Positions 61,176 to 64,000 of a stretch of 64,000 bases of DNA are shown in pieces. Origin of the DNA: Trema orientale (taxonomy: Eukaryota > Streptophyta > Magnoliopsida > Rosales > Cannabaceae); NCBI GenBank assembly GCA_002914845.1, contig JXTC01000061.1, positions 24,016 to 88,015 on the forward strand, written 5' to 3'. A program made the position numbers and the translations under genes. Positions within the stretch are counted from its first letter, which is position 1; every line of letters starts with the position of its first letter. The notes under the pieces are model-generated. The model did not search any database. It saw only the letters and a list, made by a program, of their open reading frames with translations, and had not been told where the DNA came from.

Positions 61176-62654
61176 AAAAGTTCCATGCTTATGCAAAATG
61201 TGTGGGAAAAGTATCTTATTAATTTTAAGTTAATATGAAGTATGCACTAGTTTATCTCATATGAGCGTCTTTTTCTTTTCTTAATTTTTGAATAAAGGGA
61301 GAAAAAAAATTAAGCTCATTCTGGCGTGCTTAATCTGCTACATAATTAACCTAATAAATTGTTGTAAAGTGGTATAAAAACCTTCTCTCTTTTGTCAAAA
61401 AATTCCACCAAAATGGTGATCTTTTACTATTGCTATTGCTACTTCCCTTTTGTAGTAACTTACAATAAGAGTGAAGACTTTTTTAATAAAAAAAAAAAGA
61501 TTGTCTATATATGTGTCTAATCAGGAGAGTCCGTTTGGCTTTTAAGGAGTGATCACATATATCTAAGGCTGTTAACTTTGGTAGTATGCGATTATAAAAC
61601 ACCAAAGTTAGAAGAAAAGACCAAACCAACATTAAATACTAAATATATTAGTACTTGGTTCAAAACAAGAGTTTTGGCTTCAAATTGTTAGTCCTTTTCT
61701 GTTTGCAATTATAATATAGAGTATTTATAAGAAATGACCTTTTTTTAAAGATTAATTTAAAAAATAGCTATTTTTTACATCTATTTAATAAATGACCGTT
61801 TTGATAAATAGTCATTTTTTAGTTGATTATAAAGAAAATCAATTTTTGAAATAGTAAATCAATTTTCAAAAATACTTTAATATATGTCGATATACTAAAT
61901 AAAGTAAATCAATATATTTTGATATACTAAATATGAAAAAAGGTTAATTTTTAAACAATTTTCAAAATTCAGCTATTTTTAACAGTATTTGAAAACCGTC
62001 ATTTTGAAAACTATGATCCAAAATTCAACCATTTAGCTAAAAAGCCCAAGAATATAAGTGGTCCTTTTCAAATGCCTGGCCTTCGGCCGTTTGGGCTTTG
62101 GTTAAGCTGTAAATTGTAGTGCACATTGTTTGTGACATTTCCTAGCTGATGATGCAAAGTTCACTATTTTATTAAGTTTCAATGTTTCAAAATAGATGCT
62201 TAGTCATGTAATGTGATGTTTACCAATGATTCTCAGCCAGTTTTGTCCGATAATCTGTTTTAGTCTTTTAATCAATATTTATATACCCACATCCCTAGTT
62301 GTCATCTGGCTTAGGGAACTTAATTAACATTCTCACCCTCTCTCTCTTTTTTTGGGTTCTTCTATCATAATGATAGGGATTGATAAAGGCCAAGTGAAAT
62401 ATATATATTAAAATAAATAAAAATTTTTCATAACAATTTAAAACTATTAATTGTAGTACTTTAAGTGGCATTTTCCACAGGTTTCTAAACAATGCAAATG
62501 ACAAAGATCAAGACGAATAACCTTATCAAGAAAGTTAAAGAAAATGAACTTGGGAATTATAGGGAGCCAATTATGAGGCATAAACAGCCGAATATTCCAT
62601 TACACTATTGTAGTTTTTGGTTGTCCATCTTCTTTGTCATTTTATGTTAGAAAC
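61176..62654. other. Spacer with a possible MITE
   Basis: An AT-rich block at about 61727-62060 repeats words such as AAATGACC, AATAGTCATTTTTTAG and AAATCAAT, and resembles a degraded non-autonomous transposon. I could not align clean terminal repeats. No gene seen. Confidence 0.35.
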
Positions 62655-62810
62655 TTTGTAAGGAAGAATCCAACAAAGCGGAGTGCTTCTTTGTGATACT
62701 TGTTTCGTATCACTATAGCTAGAAAACCTTAGTAAGCAGAATCTCTTTAAGCTTGTCTCTGGCCTTTCTTGGGCTTTATCTAAGTGTTCATACATCTTTT
62801 TGAGGATAAT
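62655..62810 (+). repeat. Diverged repeat, copy 2
   Basis: Carries GAATCCAACAAAG, AGAATCTCTTTAAG, CTCTGGCCTTTCTTGG and TGTTCATACATCTTTT, colinear with the segment at 60.99-61.17 kb about 1.67 kb upstream. Non-coding. Confidence 0.5.
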
Positions 62811-64000
62811 TCTTTCTGAAAAATGTGATTTGGATATAGAAATTTCATTAATAGTCCTTTTGTTACATCGACTTAATTAAATCTACATGCACTTAATATC
62901 ACGAACAATTTTTCTCTATATATCCAAAGTTTTTAGTAGGTAATACTGCCAGCTCTCTCGGTGTTAATTTTCTTGAGATATTTATTGGCCACAAGGCGTA
63001 GTAAGGACCTATGATTTAGAGAATACATTCTATGTTTGCCATTTGGTGCAATATTAAGCATCCCAACAAAGCCATATAAATAGATGCATATTTAATAAGG
63101 CCATTGGCTTCAAAATAAATAAAGTGGTCATCTTAAGACTTATTTTTATTAGGAAATTTGTTTTGCGGCTTCATCTAGCTGTAAGCTATGTCGGCAAACA
63201 CTGAGAACCACTCCCAATTAATTTGAAGTCAAACAATTCAATACAATTATTTATATTTTTATATATATATGAATAGAAGAACCTTTAAGAGTTTCTTTTT
63301 TTAAAAAAAAATAAAAATAAATAAAGATTGATAAATATGCATGATTTCCATTTTGATTGATTTCGACAAGCTAAACCCGGTTTGTAGGGCAGTTCAGTTG
63401 TTAATTTGTGGATGGTCTCGAAGTCAAAGACCTTGTTGGCCCTTAAGATATATACCAACAAAGAGACACAGCCAAGGAGAAGAACAAAACAATCTATTTA
63501 GTGGGAGAAATATAAAATGTCACTAGTTTTAAAGACACATCACTTTCTTAACAATCCTCTTGTCATTGGAGTAGCAATTTGAAGTGTGGGAGTCGCTCTC
63601 TATAATCTTTTTTAACCAAATTTGATGTAACATAGAGACCCCTTATTCAGTTGTAATCTATTTGTGATTAAGGAGCACATTATATCTCCATACTGGCACA
63701 AATTGAAATATCCTTAATTTGGGTGCCTAGTACTTAATGAGAATTTTAGAAAGAAAAGATTATTACCCATTTTCACTTTAAAACATATTCGTTCTAAGAA
63801 TTTAATATTAGCAGTTTTCATTTGGCGCATTGATATATATTACTTAAACAGAAACTGATTTTTCACTTACCTCTGCTTTTAAATTTAACAAGTAAACTGT
63901 ATACTGTAAAGTATATGGGAACTCAAAACCATCCAAATTAGTGAGCTAACCACTTTTAAGTTTGGAAATTGACCTGACTAATACTAATTTGGCACAAAGT
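62811..64000. other. Intergenic spacer
   Basis: AT-rich, with no recognisable gene, RNA or element up to the window end. Confidence 0.5.

Overview
This window is plant nuclear DNA, most likely from a eudicot. It is AT-rich and gene-poor. Its genes have GT-AG introns, long AT-rich spacers full of microsatellites and small transposon relics, and proteins that match Arabidopsis families along their whole length. I cannot name the species. Five intact protein-coding genes are supported, and I built every exon junction by hand with reading phase preserved. All family and orthology calls come from remembered family sequences, not from a database search.

Layout. 1-8.9 kb: gene-free, with a probable LTR-retrotransposon relic (1-640), a hAT-like relic (1.8-2.2 kb), a small TIR element (6.07-6.23 kb) and, 150 bp further on, a second copy of its 5' part fused to a tRNA-derived SINE inside one 16-bp target-site duplication. 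9.26-16.93 kb (+): a 19-exon armadillo-repeat kinesin of the ARK1/MRH2 type, 917 aa. 19.72-20.67 kb (-): an intronless AT-hook/PPC protein of the AHL23/24 type, 317 aa, strikingly GC-rich against its surroundings. 20.7-37.4 kb: a 17-kb gene desert with a Mutator-type MITE with 9-bp target duplication (28.8 kb), an array of AAAACGACA motifs (30.4-30.9 kb) and a CpG-rich patch (24.1 kb). 37.81-39.31 kb (+): an intronless MATE transporter of the DTX56 type, 501 aa. 39.73-42.05 kb (-): a five-exon gene for the plastid Clp-protease accessory subunit CLPT2, 243 aa, convergent with the MATE gene. 42.3-53.5 kb: spacer with a hAT-type element, a fold-back element, a diverged tandem duplication and a 950-base assembly gap. 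54.40-56.81 kb (+): a seven-exon ACT-domain-repeat protein of the ACR8 type, 435 aa, with a bZIP-type palindrome, G-box/ACGT elements, TATA box and uORF upstream. 57-64 kb: spacer.

The genes are ordinary single-copy nuclear genes and do not form a pathway: microtubule dynamics, chromatin/transcription, membrane transport, plastid proteolysis and a putative amino-acid sensor. There is no operon, CRISPR array, virus or toxin gene. The most unusual material is non-coding: the composite MITE-SINE insertion, the AAAACGACA array, the two TGGGCY clusters around 42.2 and 43.4 kb, and a 34-bp sequence that occurs at 27.6 kb and again exactly at the left edge of the assembly gap.
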